64,000 nucleotides of DNA from Lasioglossum baleicum (taxonomy: Eukaryota > Arthropoda > Insecta > Hymenoptera > Halictidae). The DNA is taken from the NCBI RefSeq assembly GCF_051020765.1, contig NC_134935.1, positions 10,045,579 through 10,109,578 on the forward strand, given 5' to 3'. The position numbers were made by a program, and so were the translations under genes. The notes under the pieces are model-generated. The model ran no database searches and was not told the origin of the DNA. It worked only from the letters and a program-made list of their open reading frames with translations. Shown piece by piece: positions 12,301 to 23,600 of the stretch (position 1 is its first letter; the number at the start of each line of letters is the position of its first letter).

Positions 12301-14937
12301 ATACGTGTGTGATTCTCGTGAAAGTACAATTTTTACACATGTATGACACAGAGACTTGCTAAAACAAGTGGTCAAATCTTCCAATACAAATAGCGGTAGC
12401 GAACACGTTAACATGAAAATTGTTTCACCAACCAATACATTTAATATGCGCTCGTAAAACCAATGCATGCAGCCGATTTCTGGTTGAACATTTAATCCCC
12501 AAACAATGCACAAGAAATTATATGATTTCTACTGTGTTAGAGAGAAGGAAGAGAATGAAGAGTTTTTAAGAGATTAAAATTGGATGTGCCTAACGCAACT
12601 ATTAAATTCTCACTGTTGTGTTCCACTGTTACACCATGGTAAATAAAACTGAAAATGATTAATTATACATCCCTTGTAACATTAAATTCAGGAATGTACC
12701 AAGTAATATACCTATCATGAAAAACCAAATACCCAACATGCAAACTCAACACTTTTGAAATTATCCGATGTACCCATAGTTTGTATTAGTTTGGTGTGCG
12801 CAAGAATATTCAATACCTCATTTTTACTATAATTGTGAACTATAATAAAAACACGTGGCTATACTTTAGAAAACCTCCATGCTCCGAATTGGCTGAAATT
12901 TTGGAAATAGGTTCTTTTTGGGCTAAAATGATGATTGCGAGGATTTTTCGCGACTTGAAAAACATAATCAGCGTGTTTTACAACGTGAGAGTCACCTCCA
13001 AATTTGCCTAGAGTATTCCCAAACGATAAAAAATATTTTTCAAATCGTCAAAAGTCCTTCTTGAATCATCATTTTAGGCGAAAGAAACCTATTTGCAAAA
13101 TTTCTTCTAATTCGGGATATGTATACGTTTTTGGCAGTTTAGCCGAATAGTAATCCCATGATCTAAGCGCGACGGAGCTTCCCGATCTAAGTCTGTTCGC
13201 CTACTACCCCGTGAGAATCGGCTTAAATCGTGGGATTACTGTATATCTTGTCACACATCAAACTGCAATTATTAGACTGCGAATTTTATGTATTTATGAC
13301 AAAAATTTGTAGCTGTAATTTAAAACAGCAAAAAGATTGAAAGAAATTCAAATTGTTAGGGAAAGAAGAACATTCCTAAGTGGCTCCTGTTCCTTGCAAC
13401 AGGGTGCAGGCAATGTTTATTTTGCAGAAAGATCCACAGTCTAGTGATTATATTATGAAATGACTTAAATTACTGGATGCCTTGAGTCAGAGTTAGAGTA
13501 TGCTCATGAAGTAGACCCTAAGCGAGTGTATTTAATGTTTGCTGAAACACGTACCATATGAATTTTTGGCAGTGAGAACAGAAAGTCGGTTGCCTCAGAA
13601 AGGTAGCCATAAACTTGTGACCGTTTGTTTGATGAACCCTGCGTCGCATAGCACCCCTTCGCCGGTTGAACCCCTGTCGTTCTCTGAACTCCCTTTTGGA
13701 TTCTTTCCTAGTAGTGATACTCCCGCCATCTCTGCTCCTGATTCCCTCTCCGTTACTTGTACTACAACCTACTTGTAAAACAATCCTATTAGTGTGTGTG
13801 TATAAAAAGATATTTTACATTTAATTAATTAATTGTTAATCCTTTACCTTGGTCATTACACTTCAGATCGATTCTAACCCTTAGCTTCCCTTGCGGCTCG
13901 AGGTCGACCTAAAATTATTAATCGTAAAATTCATAACTGTATTCGTAACTGTACACGCATACATATAATACACAATTAACACATACAAGTACTGTTCATT
14001 GATGTAAAGAAGGCAGCCAGAAGGGATTTGGGTCTGATTAGTTATTAAACACATATATTTTTGCTATTGTTCGAAGTGACAGTGTCGGCAAATCAAATTA
14101 TGGGCAAGTAGGATCTCGTTTTGGCCTTATATCATCCCGGCTGCCTTCTTCACAGCCGTAGACAGTATAGAATCATATAAGCTATCTCACAAGTATATTA
14201 TTATTATTAACTGCATACTCTTTCATTGACTTGTAACATTTTAAGGAGCCTGCTGATTTTCAGTGAATAATAATTGTGCATACGTGAAACATATATATAT
14301 ATATATATCTCCCTCAAAGACACCAACTAATTTGTACAATCTTATCACTACTCTAATCAGTTCCATAACGTCATAGTGAACCAAGATAGATTGATGACAT
14401 GTTGCTTTATCGTTGGATATGTCAATAATGACTATATCGCAGTGTCAATACAAGAAACGAATTGAAATCTCCCAACTTCACTTATAAACAATTTCTTAGG
14501 CGTGAAGTTGTAAACATAGAGGTGTGAATAAGGGAGGAGCAGCAATAACATTCAAATACGTGAATAGGTGAAGTAAAAGTCAGTTGGAAGGAATGTTTGA
14601 GACTAACCCAGAAATCAGAGGTTTGGTCGTTCCTGCTGACAAGCTCTGCGAACGGTATACTGCAATTGGCGACGAAGTAATCCGGCAGTAGCACCGCGTC
14701 GTGGAAGACAGTGAGACCCAGCATCACTGCGTTCTGGACTTCGTAAGTGAACGATTCGTTCCAGACCGGGTCAGAGGTTTTCGTTTTGGTGGTTGATCGA
14801 TCGAGATGATTCTCGTCGACGTTCAGCTGAACGTACGGATCTAGTATAGGTTCATCCTGCCAAAATTTCCGTTGCTTGTCCGTGGCCCTCAGTCCGACTG
14901 CCTCGCAGATTTCGATTTTCACCGAACCCGTGAACAT
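9369..14937 (-). CDS. Pkc98E: Novel protein kinase C, epsilon type (Pkc98E-like), 9 coding exons
   Basis: This is a diacylglycerol-responsive, calcium-independent Ser/Thr kinase of lipid signalling. Coding exons on the minus strand: 14937-14608, 13768-13555 preceded by 13908-13848, 12047-12016, 11390-11320, 11248-11107, 11026-10460, 10377-9782, 9533-9369. All junctions are GT-AG, the phases match, and the sum is 2178 nt (725 aa; vertebrate PKC epsilon is about 737). Domain order: N-terminal C2 (about 5-130), pseudosubstrate RRRGAMRRRVHQ with Ala in place of Ser (about 165-176), C1A (181-230) and C1B (252-301), each with the HX12CX2C-type Cys/His pattern, kinase domain from about 388 with GKGSFG, AVK (K418), YRDLKLDN (D513), DFG (D531), activation-loop TFCGTPDY (T548), turn motif PVLTPE (T692) and hydrophobic motif FQDFSY (S711). 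The start MFTG resembles the fly protein. The C1A domain is split over three exons, one only 32 nt long. Confidence 0.96.
12893..13117. repeat. Foldback (long inverted repeat) in Pkc98E intron
   Basis: The left arm starting at 12893 (CCGAATTGGCTGAAATTTTG) and the right arm ending near 13117 are inverted copies of about 80-90 bp with roughly 80% identity by eye. A spacer of about 60 bp separates them. The element lies inside the intron between the exon at 13768-13555 and the 32-nt exon at 12047-12016, so the transcript could fold into a long imperfect hairpin. Confidence 0.75.
13150..13241. mobile_element. Short MITE with AGTAATCCCA ends
   Basis: Inverted termini GTAATCCCATGATCTAAGC and, reading inward from the right, GTAATCCCACGATTTAAGC, with no coding capacity. 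The 'ATGATCTAAG' style ends resemble those of pogo/Tigger-like elements. It sits in the same Pkc98E intron as the foldback at 12893. Confidence 0.6.
13275..13441. mobile_element. MITE, GACTGCGG family, copy 2
   Basis: Left end GACTGCGAATTTTATGTA, right end AAGATCCACAGTC, both flanked by TA. The interior TTATGACAAAAAT and AAAACAGCAAAAAG blocks match the family. It lies in the Pkc98E intron, about 110 bp from the exon at 13555. Confidence 0.75.
14005..14151. mobile_element. Putative MITE with GAAGAAGGCAGCC ends
   Basis: AAAGAAGGCAGCCAGAAGGG on the left is mirrored by CCCGGCTGCCTTCTTC on the right, enclosing about 110 bp of non-coding sequence. It lies in the first intron inside the Pkc98E coding region. 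The family is unknown to me. Confidence 0.55.
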
Positions 14938-16853
14938 CGTGTACCAGACACAAACACAAACACACACGCGCACGCACACACGAGTCGGTGTTACTAAGAA
15001 AAGAGAGCACAGAAGACGGACAAGCCAATCGACGTCGACGGGCTGTCACGTCTATCGACAAGTTGACAGTTCGAGCCGCTCTATCAGGTTATCCAGAATC
15101 GAGTCAACTACCCGAGTCGAACTGAATCACAAAGCACGAACACCAGCACACTAGTTCCGATTACAACTCATCGGTTCAGGTTCAACTTGTCCACGTCGAA
15201 AGAAATTAATCCCAGATAGTCGAAAGTAAATTCCTTGATAAAGATATTCGCGCGGTAAAATAACGGGCTTCCGTTAAAAATGTGTGGCGCACCACTTCGA
15301 ATATCCCGTCGGACGACGGGTCTTCGCCTCTCGTTCTCTCTCTCTCTTCCTCTCTTTTTCCACCTCGTTCTCTCGCACCGCGTATAAACTCTCTATCCTG
15401 TTCGTATATCCCATGTATGTGTGTGACCCTCTGTGTTTTCTCTTTATCTCTCCTTTAAGTTTCTTCCCCCTTCTCTGTCTCCACCTCTCCCTTTCCCTTC
15501 GTCACCGCCACCAGCACCGTGCAGTTATAAACACTCTGCCCGCTTCACGGATAAGAGACACGGAAACGGAAGCTGAATCCGCGACGACGACGGCGACGGC
15601 GACGGCGACAGTAATAACAGAGGGCCGTCGTTCAGAATCGAATTAGACGGATTGGGAACCAGCGAACCGATGCTGCTTATTGCAAGGCGTTCCGTACGCG
15701 AGTGCAAGCTCTGTCCTTGTGTTTCCGATCTCCTGAGAGCCATTAAGCTCCTCTTTCTTCTCCTTCCCTATCCTTCGTGCTTGCTCTCCGTCCGCCTCAA
15801 TTATATCGTTGGCGTCGCATCACCCGACGATTACGACACTTCAGTTACGTTACAACACGCGGAGGATCTTGTCTCGCGATTACGAGGACGACGTATCGTG
15901 ATAAGCACTCGTTTACCGTCCCTTCGCAGCCCCCACCAACCCGAACCGCTCGATTGGTCACTCCGCGCTTCTCGTCTAAAGGGCGACACGATCTCGGCCT
16001 CGGGTTCCGTTCGGAATCTTTCGGACGTTCTCGTTGAAAGCTCAGGCTGCGTTTTCACCTGGCCTTCGAACCACATTTATTCGTTCACTCTCATTCCCCT
16101 TTCGTATTTTTTCTGACTGATCGATATCTCTCGCGTGGGAATGGTTTTTGCCATTGTTTTACATTTCTCGTATTCGTAATGCAACAATTACGGAAACCGT
16201 TTCATCGTTGATCACTGTTGATCACGTTCACGCGGCAAGCTTGCGGAGCAAGTAGAAACAACTAGGGTGATGCGTAGGTATCTGATTGGTCGGACGTCTG
16301 GCTAAAAAAAGCGTGCTTCTACTTACGGCATCTCCGCTCCAGACGTTGCTGACAAATCGTTGGATATTAGAACGGTGCATCGTCATTTCAAATGCATCGA
16401 CGATGGTCCGGAATGATGTTTTAGGTTTCTGTATTGCGGTAACTATTGCGGTATCCTAGAACGGTTGCGCGCAGGACAAATTGCTGGTCTTGGTTTAGGG
16501 AAACAGGTCTCTGATTGGACGAACGGCGTTTCGGGATACGGTGAAGCGCACCGACTAGGGCTATAATTAAATCTTGATTTGAAGCTCCAGCTTTGAATTA
16601 TACGAAATACTACGAACTGTTCGAATATTTGTTTTATTCGCAACTATCGACGTTTCTTATTGATTCAAGATACCTGCTTCAACTTTTTCGATATCTTTTT
16701 ATCATTTCGTTTTATCTTTTCCTGTAAGAATAATATTGGAACAGTGTACAATATCTTGAAACAGTTCGAGATGAACGTATTTTGAAATTTCAGGTAGTTC
16801 AAGCATTTTTACCAGGAAATGACAGGCGTCGGCGGATAGAGGAATTTTTCGTC
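14938..16853. promoter_or_regulatory. GC-rich 5' flank of Pkc98E, probable 5' UTR or promoter
   Basis: This segment lies directly upstream of the kinase start codon and is clearly richer in GC than its surroundings. It contains CA (14942-14972), CT (around 15330-15360) and CGACGG (15583-15610) simple repeats, and overlapping open frames on both strands that look like composition effects. I infer that it contains the transcription start region and untranslated leader of Pkc98E. No core promoter motif could be placed. Confidence 0.4.
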
Positions 16854-16859
16854 TTTATT
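16854..16859 (-). terminator. Candidate poly(A) signal of the membrane-protein gene
   Basis: TTTATT on the plus strand reads AATAAA on the minus strand, about 780 nt downstream of the stop codon at 17636-17638. If used, the 3' UTR would contain the small transposon at 17338-17565. Confidence 0.35.
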
Positions 16860-17337
16860 AAGCTATATAAATAAACGAACATAGTATGAATCTAGTATTT
16901 ACACCTACGATACGCACAACGCAACGATATCCTCGCGTTACGTCACCGGGCCAGGACATTTTTGCGTTAGCGGTTCCGATGTAGAGACGAAAACCGAGAA
17001 ACCCGCGAGAAAATCCGACCGTTCTAAATAAAGAACTACATTCTCGGCGATCGACCGAATCCTTTTACGTTTACTGACCGCCATTCCCCTTGCCCCTGGA
17101 AGTATCACAAGCAATGCACGTCCTGTACCGTGAATTTTACGGATTCTCGAAACCCGTCTTTTCTCTTTTCTTTCTTTTATTTATCTTTTTTTTTGTTTCA
17201 CGGAAGAAGGTACCGCTTGCGAGCCATTCGGTCGATCGTCGATTCGAGCAATCGCGATGCGTCTCGTAATCAAAGAATAAATATTTTGTGGAAATGAGGG
17301 AGACGGATTATGCAGGCGGTGATTTCGATTATGACTA

Positions 17338-17565
17338 GACTGCAGACGTTTATATAAGTGTGCAATAAATGCAGATTCGCAAAGTGTCTACGATGGGAGA
17401 AATATTTGAACGAATTAGACCGTCTTGCGAGCAATATTGCTTCTCGCCTAATTGCAAACAGACCAAGATACCGTATGCTCCTTGAAAAAGAGTTTGGAAT
17501 ATTCGAATCAATGCGTGAAATCAATTCCTGCGACGGAATTTGAGTTCCCATAAACATCCGCAGTC
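17338..17565. mobile_element. MITE with GACTGC ends and a different interior
   Basis: The left end GACTGCAGACGTTTATATAA and the inverted right end (TTATG-GGAAC side reading CATCCGCAGTC) match the window's GACTGCGG family and are flanked by TA. The 228 bp interior is not shared with the other copies and contains a 61-codon plus-strand open frame. It lies in the probable 3' UTR of the membrane-protein gene. Confidence 0.65.
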
Positions 17566-17635
17566 TAATTGTGACTATATTTGGGTACAACGTAAGAACG
17601 ATCCGCGCGTGGACGATCCTTGCTGCATATCGTTC

Positions 17636-20600
17636 TTATATACCGATCACGTCTGTCGTGGACGCACTCTCCTGCACCTCGGCGGCTTCCTTTTTCTTTT
17701 CTTCCTGATCTACTCCCGATATCACATACACTGGCTGCTGATACGCAAGAAAATGCTGGTCGGCCGCAAGCAATTTCGTTGGATCCTTCATTTTGATCTA
17801 TAACGATAAATTCAATTAGTCCTTGCAATCCCTGCACTATTCAGTGCGTTAGCACAGCATGCTTCGTAACAGCGTAGATAATTAATAGACAGCGGATTTG
17901 ATGTATTTATGACAAAAATGAGTAAGTGTAGTTTAAAATAGTAAACACATCAGCCCTTATGTAGCCAACCAAAATGTATAGATTATTTAAAACCTTTTGT
18001 ATTTAAGATATTTGCACAAATTCTCATTTTAAGAATATAAATTAATATATTAGAAAGCAAAGAATGGACATACAGAAAACTTTAGTAATATTTTTAGAGG
18101 CACATTAACAAATTGTCAAAAGAAATGCAGTGAATGGGTACCCGAGTACCTGGTTGGCTACACAAGAATACCGTTATATTATTTTCAGCCTACTAGATAT
18201 TATATGAAAGAAAATAAATTTCTATTTCGCTCAAGTTTGTTGCAATTTAAGTAGAAAATTTTGATTTTGCATAAAGGTCTGCTGTCGAATAATGAAACAC
18301 TGTCTATAAAACGGAAAATTCTACAAAATGTTTGTCAATCCAACTCTGTTACGGAACACTCCCGTGCACGTTAGATTTCCAAGGAAGTACATACTTTCTT
18401 ACGGTACAACATCAATAGAATTAGCAGGCTGCTGATTATGAAAGCGCTTCCCGCCGCTAAAACCAGAGTGGCTGTTTGATAAACGGGCGTTTCCACTTCC
18501 GTCAGGATTTCCCGTTGCTCGAGCGCGACGATTCGACTCTGCATGGCCATCGGTGTCGCTCTGTGCGTGAAGCGTGACGTGGTCGCGTCCGCGAACGATC
18601 CGAGCAAAGATAGTTTTTGTATTCTGGTCAACTCCTCCAGGTGGAACGCTATGTCAACTTTATTCGGGCCTATTATCTCGAAGCTAAGTATAGCCGAATC
18701 TTGATTGATCTCTACTCGAATATCGTTCCTCAGCCTGGCTCCCAAATCACGAAGGAAATCCTGTGCTTGTCGGACGAACGTGGCTTCGTCGCTCGCCAGA
18801 AATCGACCGGGGAAACGAAGGGTCACTTCGACAGCTTCCACTGGAGTCGGCACTAAAATACAGACGAGAAACATGAACGTTATGCGTAATCAAATTATTA
18901 CATAAATGTTGTGAAGTCCTGCTTTCCCTTAAAGATCAATGATCAACTTAAATGGAAACGTAAATGAGCACAGGTCCAATTCGAAAGAAGTTATTAGTTT
19001 TTGAAGGGTGTCCACTTAGTTTAGGGTTCCCGACTGTAGAACAGATTCGCCGATCATTTGAAGTAAATGAGAGTGCCATATTATTTATAGACGCGACTAA
19101 ACACGATCCTCCTTAATGAATAGCACAGAAACCCTTCGGACACTAGAAAACTTACAGCAGATATTAGTTCCCTTGAGGAAAGGTTCGGAGCCGATGAGCT
19201 GATTGCCGGCCTCGTCGACGCACCAGCATGTGTCCCCAGCGCACTGAGTCGGTTCGAATCTGCCCTGGCGATCGCAGATGGCCGGAACGTGGCCTTTATC
19301 CTTCATCGCTTGGCACCTAGTACCCAACACCTTCCCGATCTGCTTCTCGTCGGTCTCCAAGTTGATCAAAGCGTTCTCCATGAACGCCTGGATTTCACGG
19401 TCGATTTCTTGCACCTGCGGCCCCCTGCCGCCTCTCCTCGCTTGCCTAAAGTTACACTTGGGCTCCGGTCCCCTGGTAAGTGAACCCTTCACGGGTTGAC
19501 CCTTTCGATTGACACACCAGCAGACGCCGACATGCTCCAAGCACTGTACCGGCTCCCACATTCCCGTCTCCGGGTCGCATCTGGGCAGGAATGTCGGTTG
19601 CTTCAGCCTTTGAGATGTTTTTAAATTCTTCTCTCGCAACCTCTCGCACTGCGACAATACCGGGCAAACGGTATCGCAGACCAGCCGACTGGAGAAGTCG
19701 TTGTGCCCCAGGCTGCACTCGACCTTTCGCCTGCACTCGTTGCGTTCCGGGTCGAAATACCATCTTTCCGTTTCGTTGAAGCCCACTGCCGGGTTGCAGA
19801 GCACTTTTCTGGGTGGCTCGAAGCAGACTTCCCGAGGCTTCGGGCAACAAACAGCGTACTCGTCCAGAGGAGACAGCTCGCACTTGTGCGTCGATGGACA
19901 GTGATGTCCATGAGGTCCGCAAGTCGCTGGAGAACCATCTTGGTCCAAGAGTGGGGAACCATTCGGACAAGGATTGTCTTTTTTCGGCAGACATACGGGT
20001 ACAGGAGGGCACGGTGGCACGCTACAAGCCACCTCCACCATTCTACACGCCTCGTTTTCCCCTCTGCAGGTCACGGTTTTACAAGGATCCCTGCACGAGC
20101 AGGTAGGACATCCGCTGTCAGGATCCAGTTCGAATCCTTCCGGGCAGTTCAGCTTGCAGTCGATCTCTGGACACCTGAGCGGTGTGCTGCACTTCGGTAT
20201 CACACCTTCGAGGACACGAGTACCTGCAGCTTCTCTGCCTTCTTCGTCCACGCACCAGCACATTGTGTTGTGACACTGAACCGGCTCGAATGCTCCGCCG
20301 GCGTCGCATCTGGGGATGTAGATCCTCCTAGCAGGTTCGCCAGACTCTCTGGCTGCGTGTTCCGCAACTGCACGCGCGTGCTGACAAGCGGTGGCCATCA
20401 CAGGAGCCACGCACTGTGTCCCACAACCCGTCGAGCAACACTTTTCTGAAGCTGAGCACTCCTGGTCGTTGCTGCATTGTAGCTCGCAGCTGGACGAGCT
20501 GGGCACCAGATAAGGACACTGGCCTGGTTTCATGGCCAGACACGCTGGCACCGCCGGACAATACTGTCCGGAACCACAGTTCACGTCTACCATCGTGCAG

Positions 20601-23600
20601 GTCTCGTGAGGTGCACAGGTCACGTCCTTGCAAGGCTCGTGGCAACGACATTGCTCGCATCCGGTCGCGTCTACCTCGTATCCGTAGGGACACACCACGT
20701 CGCAGGTTAGCAATCTACATTTCTGCAGAAGGAATATTATATTTTCGCATTCATCAGTACTGTTCACGTCGGTTTTTAAGATCACTCCACGGTCGTTCAC
20801 GCAAGAACAGGTGCCGTTGTGACACTGCAGAGGCTTGTAGCTGCCGTCCTTCTCGCACTGAGGTGCTTGGATCGCTAAGGACATGTCCTCCCTGGTACCC
20901 TCCATGCGGTCGTTGAATTCCCGTAGGTACTCGCACACTGTAACCAAGTTTGTACTCCTATTAGACATCGAATGTAAAAGTCCTCACGGTATTACAGTGA
21001 AGTCGCGATCTAGCTCCCTGAGGATCTCCACGATCACTGTTCCATCGCCTACCACTTCCACTGGGGGCATCCCCGCGACGGACCAAGAAGCTCGAATTGA
21101 CCGACACGCTTTCTGTTGTTGCGCCTTCGACCGCGCGGTCCGTGTTTACATGCTGTTACTTTCGGCGCGGTTGACGCGGTCATAAAAAGATAGTTTCCCT
21201 ACACCAAGGTTTCCCAAATTGTGCTTCGCGAAACCCGCCCGGAGGGTTGTAAATGCTATTGGGTTGGCAAGAAAGTAATTTCGGAACATTAACGTGGAAG
21301 ATCCAATTTTTTTATTCAAACAATGAATAGCATTGAATGAAGTCGTACTTGGATCATTTTTTGGCCGATAAGAACCAGACGTTTTATGAGCGCAGAATTG
21401 TGAAGCTACCAGAAAGATGACAAAAGGTCGAACAAAAAAAAATGGGTTTTATTGCACCTTAAAATACCGAAATTACTTTCTTGCCAACCCAATAGTAAAT
21501 GCATAAAATCCGCAATCTAATTATAAATATCTGATTTACGCCGGTGATTATGAAAGTGGTGTAAGTCAAAATTCCAAACAAATTGAACAACAGTTCTTTT
21601 TTTATTAAATCAGACGTAGATATATAGCGAGGAGACGGATAAGGCAAAGTAAGAGTTACACGACTATCGAAACGGATGTGCCGCGCGCGATGCCGGTAGC
21701 GGATGTGTTATAATTTGTCATACTGGTCTGCGGTTTCGTCGAGTTCGTGGACGCCATGCAGCACACTGACTGGCCAGCCTCTGGTACAGCAGAACACTTG
21801 TAACCCCGTGGACAGGTATCGTTCCCGGAACAAGTGACTGCATTTCGTTCATTGTCAATCAACGGAGTCCCATAGGCGCAGGGGCTTTTGTAAGCTTTCT
21901 TGAGCTTGCATTCTGGTTTTGTCGGACAGAGGAAATCCGGGCAGCCGTCTTCTTTATTTAGTACGCACTCCTCTTTCTCCGGACAGGGAAAACTGAAAGA
22001 TAAAAGGGAACGCGTTGAAATAATTTAAGATAGCTCATCAATAGTCCTCGGATCTTTATGCAAAATAAAACTGCATCGATTGCAAGAAATAGAAACTAAA
22101 TTGAATGTTATTTCTTCCCTTAATGATTTTAATAGAGGATAAATCATATATGTTAGCATCTTCAGTTTGCAAAGTTCTGCAACAATTTTGAATCTCATCT
22201 ACTCAATTTTGCTATGAATGCATAAAGATCCGCTATCTACTACTCATCAAGTACTCTAATCCACTATTCTTCATCGGAGTATGTACTTGTTGTGAATACT
22301 CGATAAAGGAAGTACAATTATTATTATTTAATTTATTTTTAGAACTATCGTATAGAATGCTCGCGAACTTACCCTTCGCAGGGATTGTCGCATTCGCAAG
22401 TGGGGCAGCCGGAAGCGTCGGTCTTGAACCCGTATTGGCAAACTTGGGCGCACTGCTGGGAAACGCACGATGCCGGAAGAGACCTTCCCTTCGTTATCGA
22501 CTTGCAATCGACTTTCTCGGCCGGTCCCATAGAGCCAGATATCTTCCTGCCATTATTATCCACGCACCAACAGACCAAACCGTTCCTCGAGCATTGTCTC
22601 GACTCGTAGCCACCGTCTAAAATGTGAAACTCATCAGCAAACACGTGTCTCGCGTCGGAGGTCAAAGAACTTCCTACTGGTTCTCACACAGAGTTCCATT
22701 TTCATGAAGCTATAGAACCATTTTATACATTTCATTACTTTTCGTTCAGCTTTGTATCTCCGCTATTAATCTTTGGTAACCATAAAGTTCATTTGCACAC
22801 TATGGACTCTACCTCTCACCAAATTCTTCCGTCTTCTGTAGTAACGTTTTATCTACAGACAGCCTACTAATAGGATTTCCAATAATTGCGCTGCACCAAA
22901 GAGAGTTTAATCTTTTCTCACATGAAAATCACAAATGAAATTATTTTTTACTTTCGACGTAGCAAAATTATTTGAAAAGAAAGACGTTTTTAAGGGGGTA
23001 GACTCGTTTCTAGGATTGCAAGTGTGCGGGATGCACCTTCTCATTTGTCGATAATGCAAAGATAGGGTGTTACAGTAGTCCAAAGCGCTAGATAAAAGAT
23101 CAATCTAGGCCGCAATCGTCCCCAAATTTCCTATTTTTACGTTTACGAGGGGTAATTTGGATTATTTTGCAGTATAATAGCTACATGCGCAGCTTTATGC
23201 TTCCGAATAATGCAAATTACGCTTCGTAAACGTAAAAATGGGACTTTTGAGGACGATCGCGGCCTTGATTGATCTTTTGTCTAGCGCTTTTGACTACTGA
23301 AAACCACCATCTTTGTATTATCGAGAAATGAGATAGCGCATTTCGTGCAATTACGGTAAAACTGAGTAGGTGGAACACAAAAAAGAGAAAAACATCAAAT
23401 GAATTTAACAGTCGGGGTCTCAATCACCCCTAGGTACCACCCCTATTTTAAGCTCTCGGTTGAATCTGATTTCTGATCTTACCGTCTGCGCACTGAGGAA
23501 CGTATCCGCGTCCCTGTCGTTCGGAGATGCTCAGCATCTCGACAAGAACGCGATCCCGATTGCAAGCGCTGAGACCCTGAGGAACCGTGCAGACACCGCT

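Noticed and set aside
17358..17543. Open frame beginning MCNKCRFAKCL, resembling the end of a nuclear-receptor zinc finger
   Set aside because: The rest does not continue as a DNA-binding domain, no upstream finger exists, and the frame lies entirely inside a small transposon with inverted ends.
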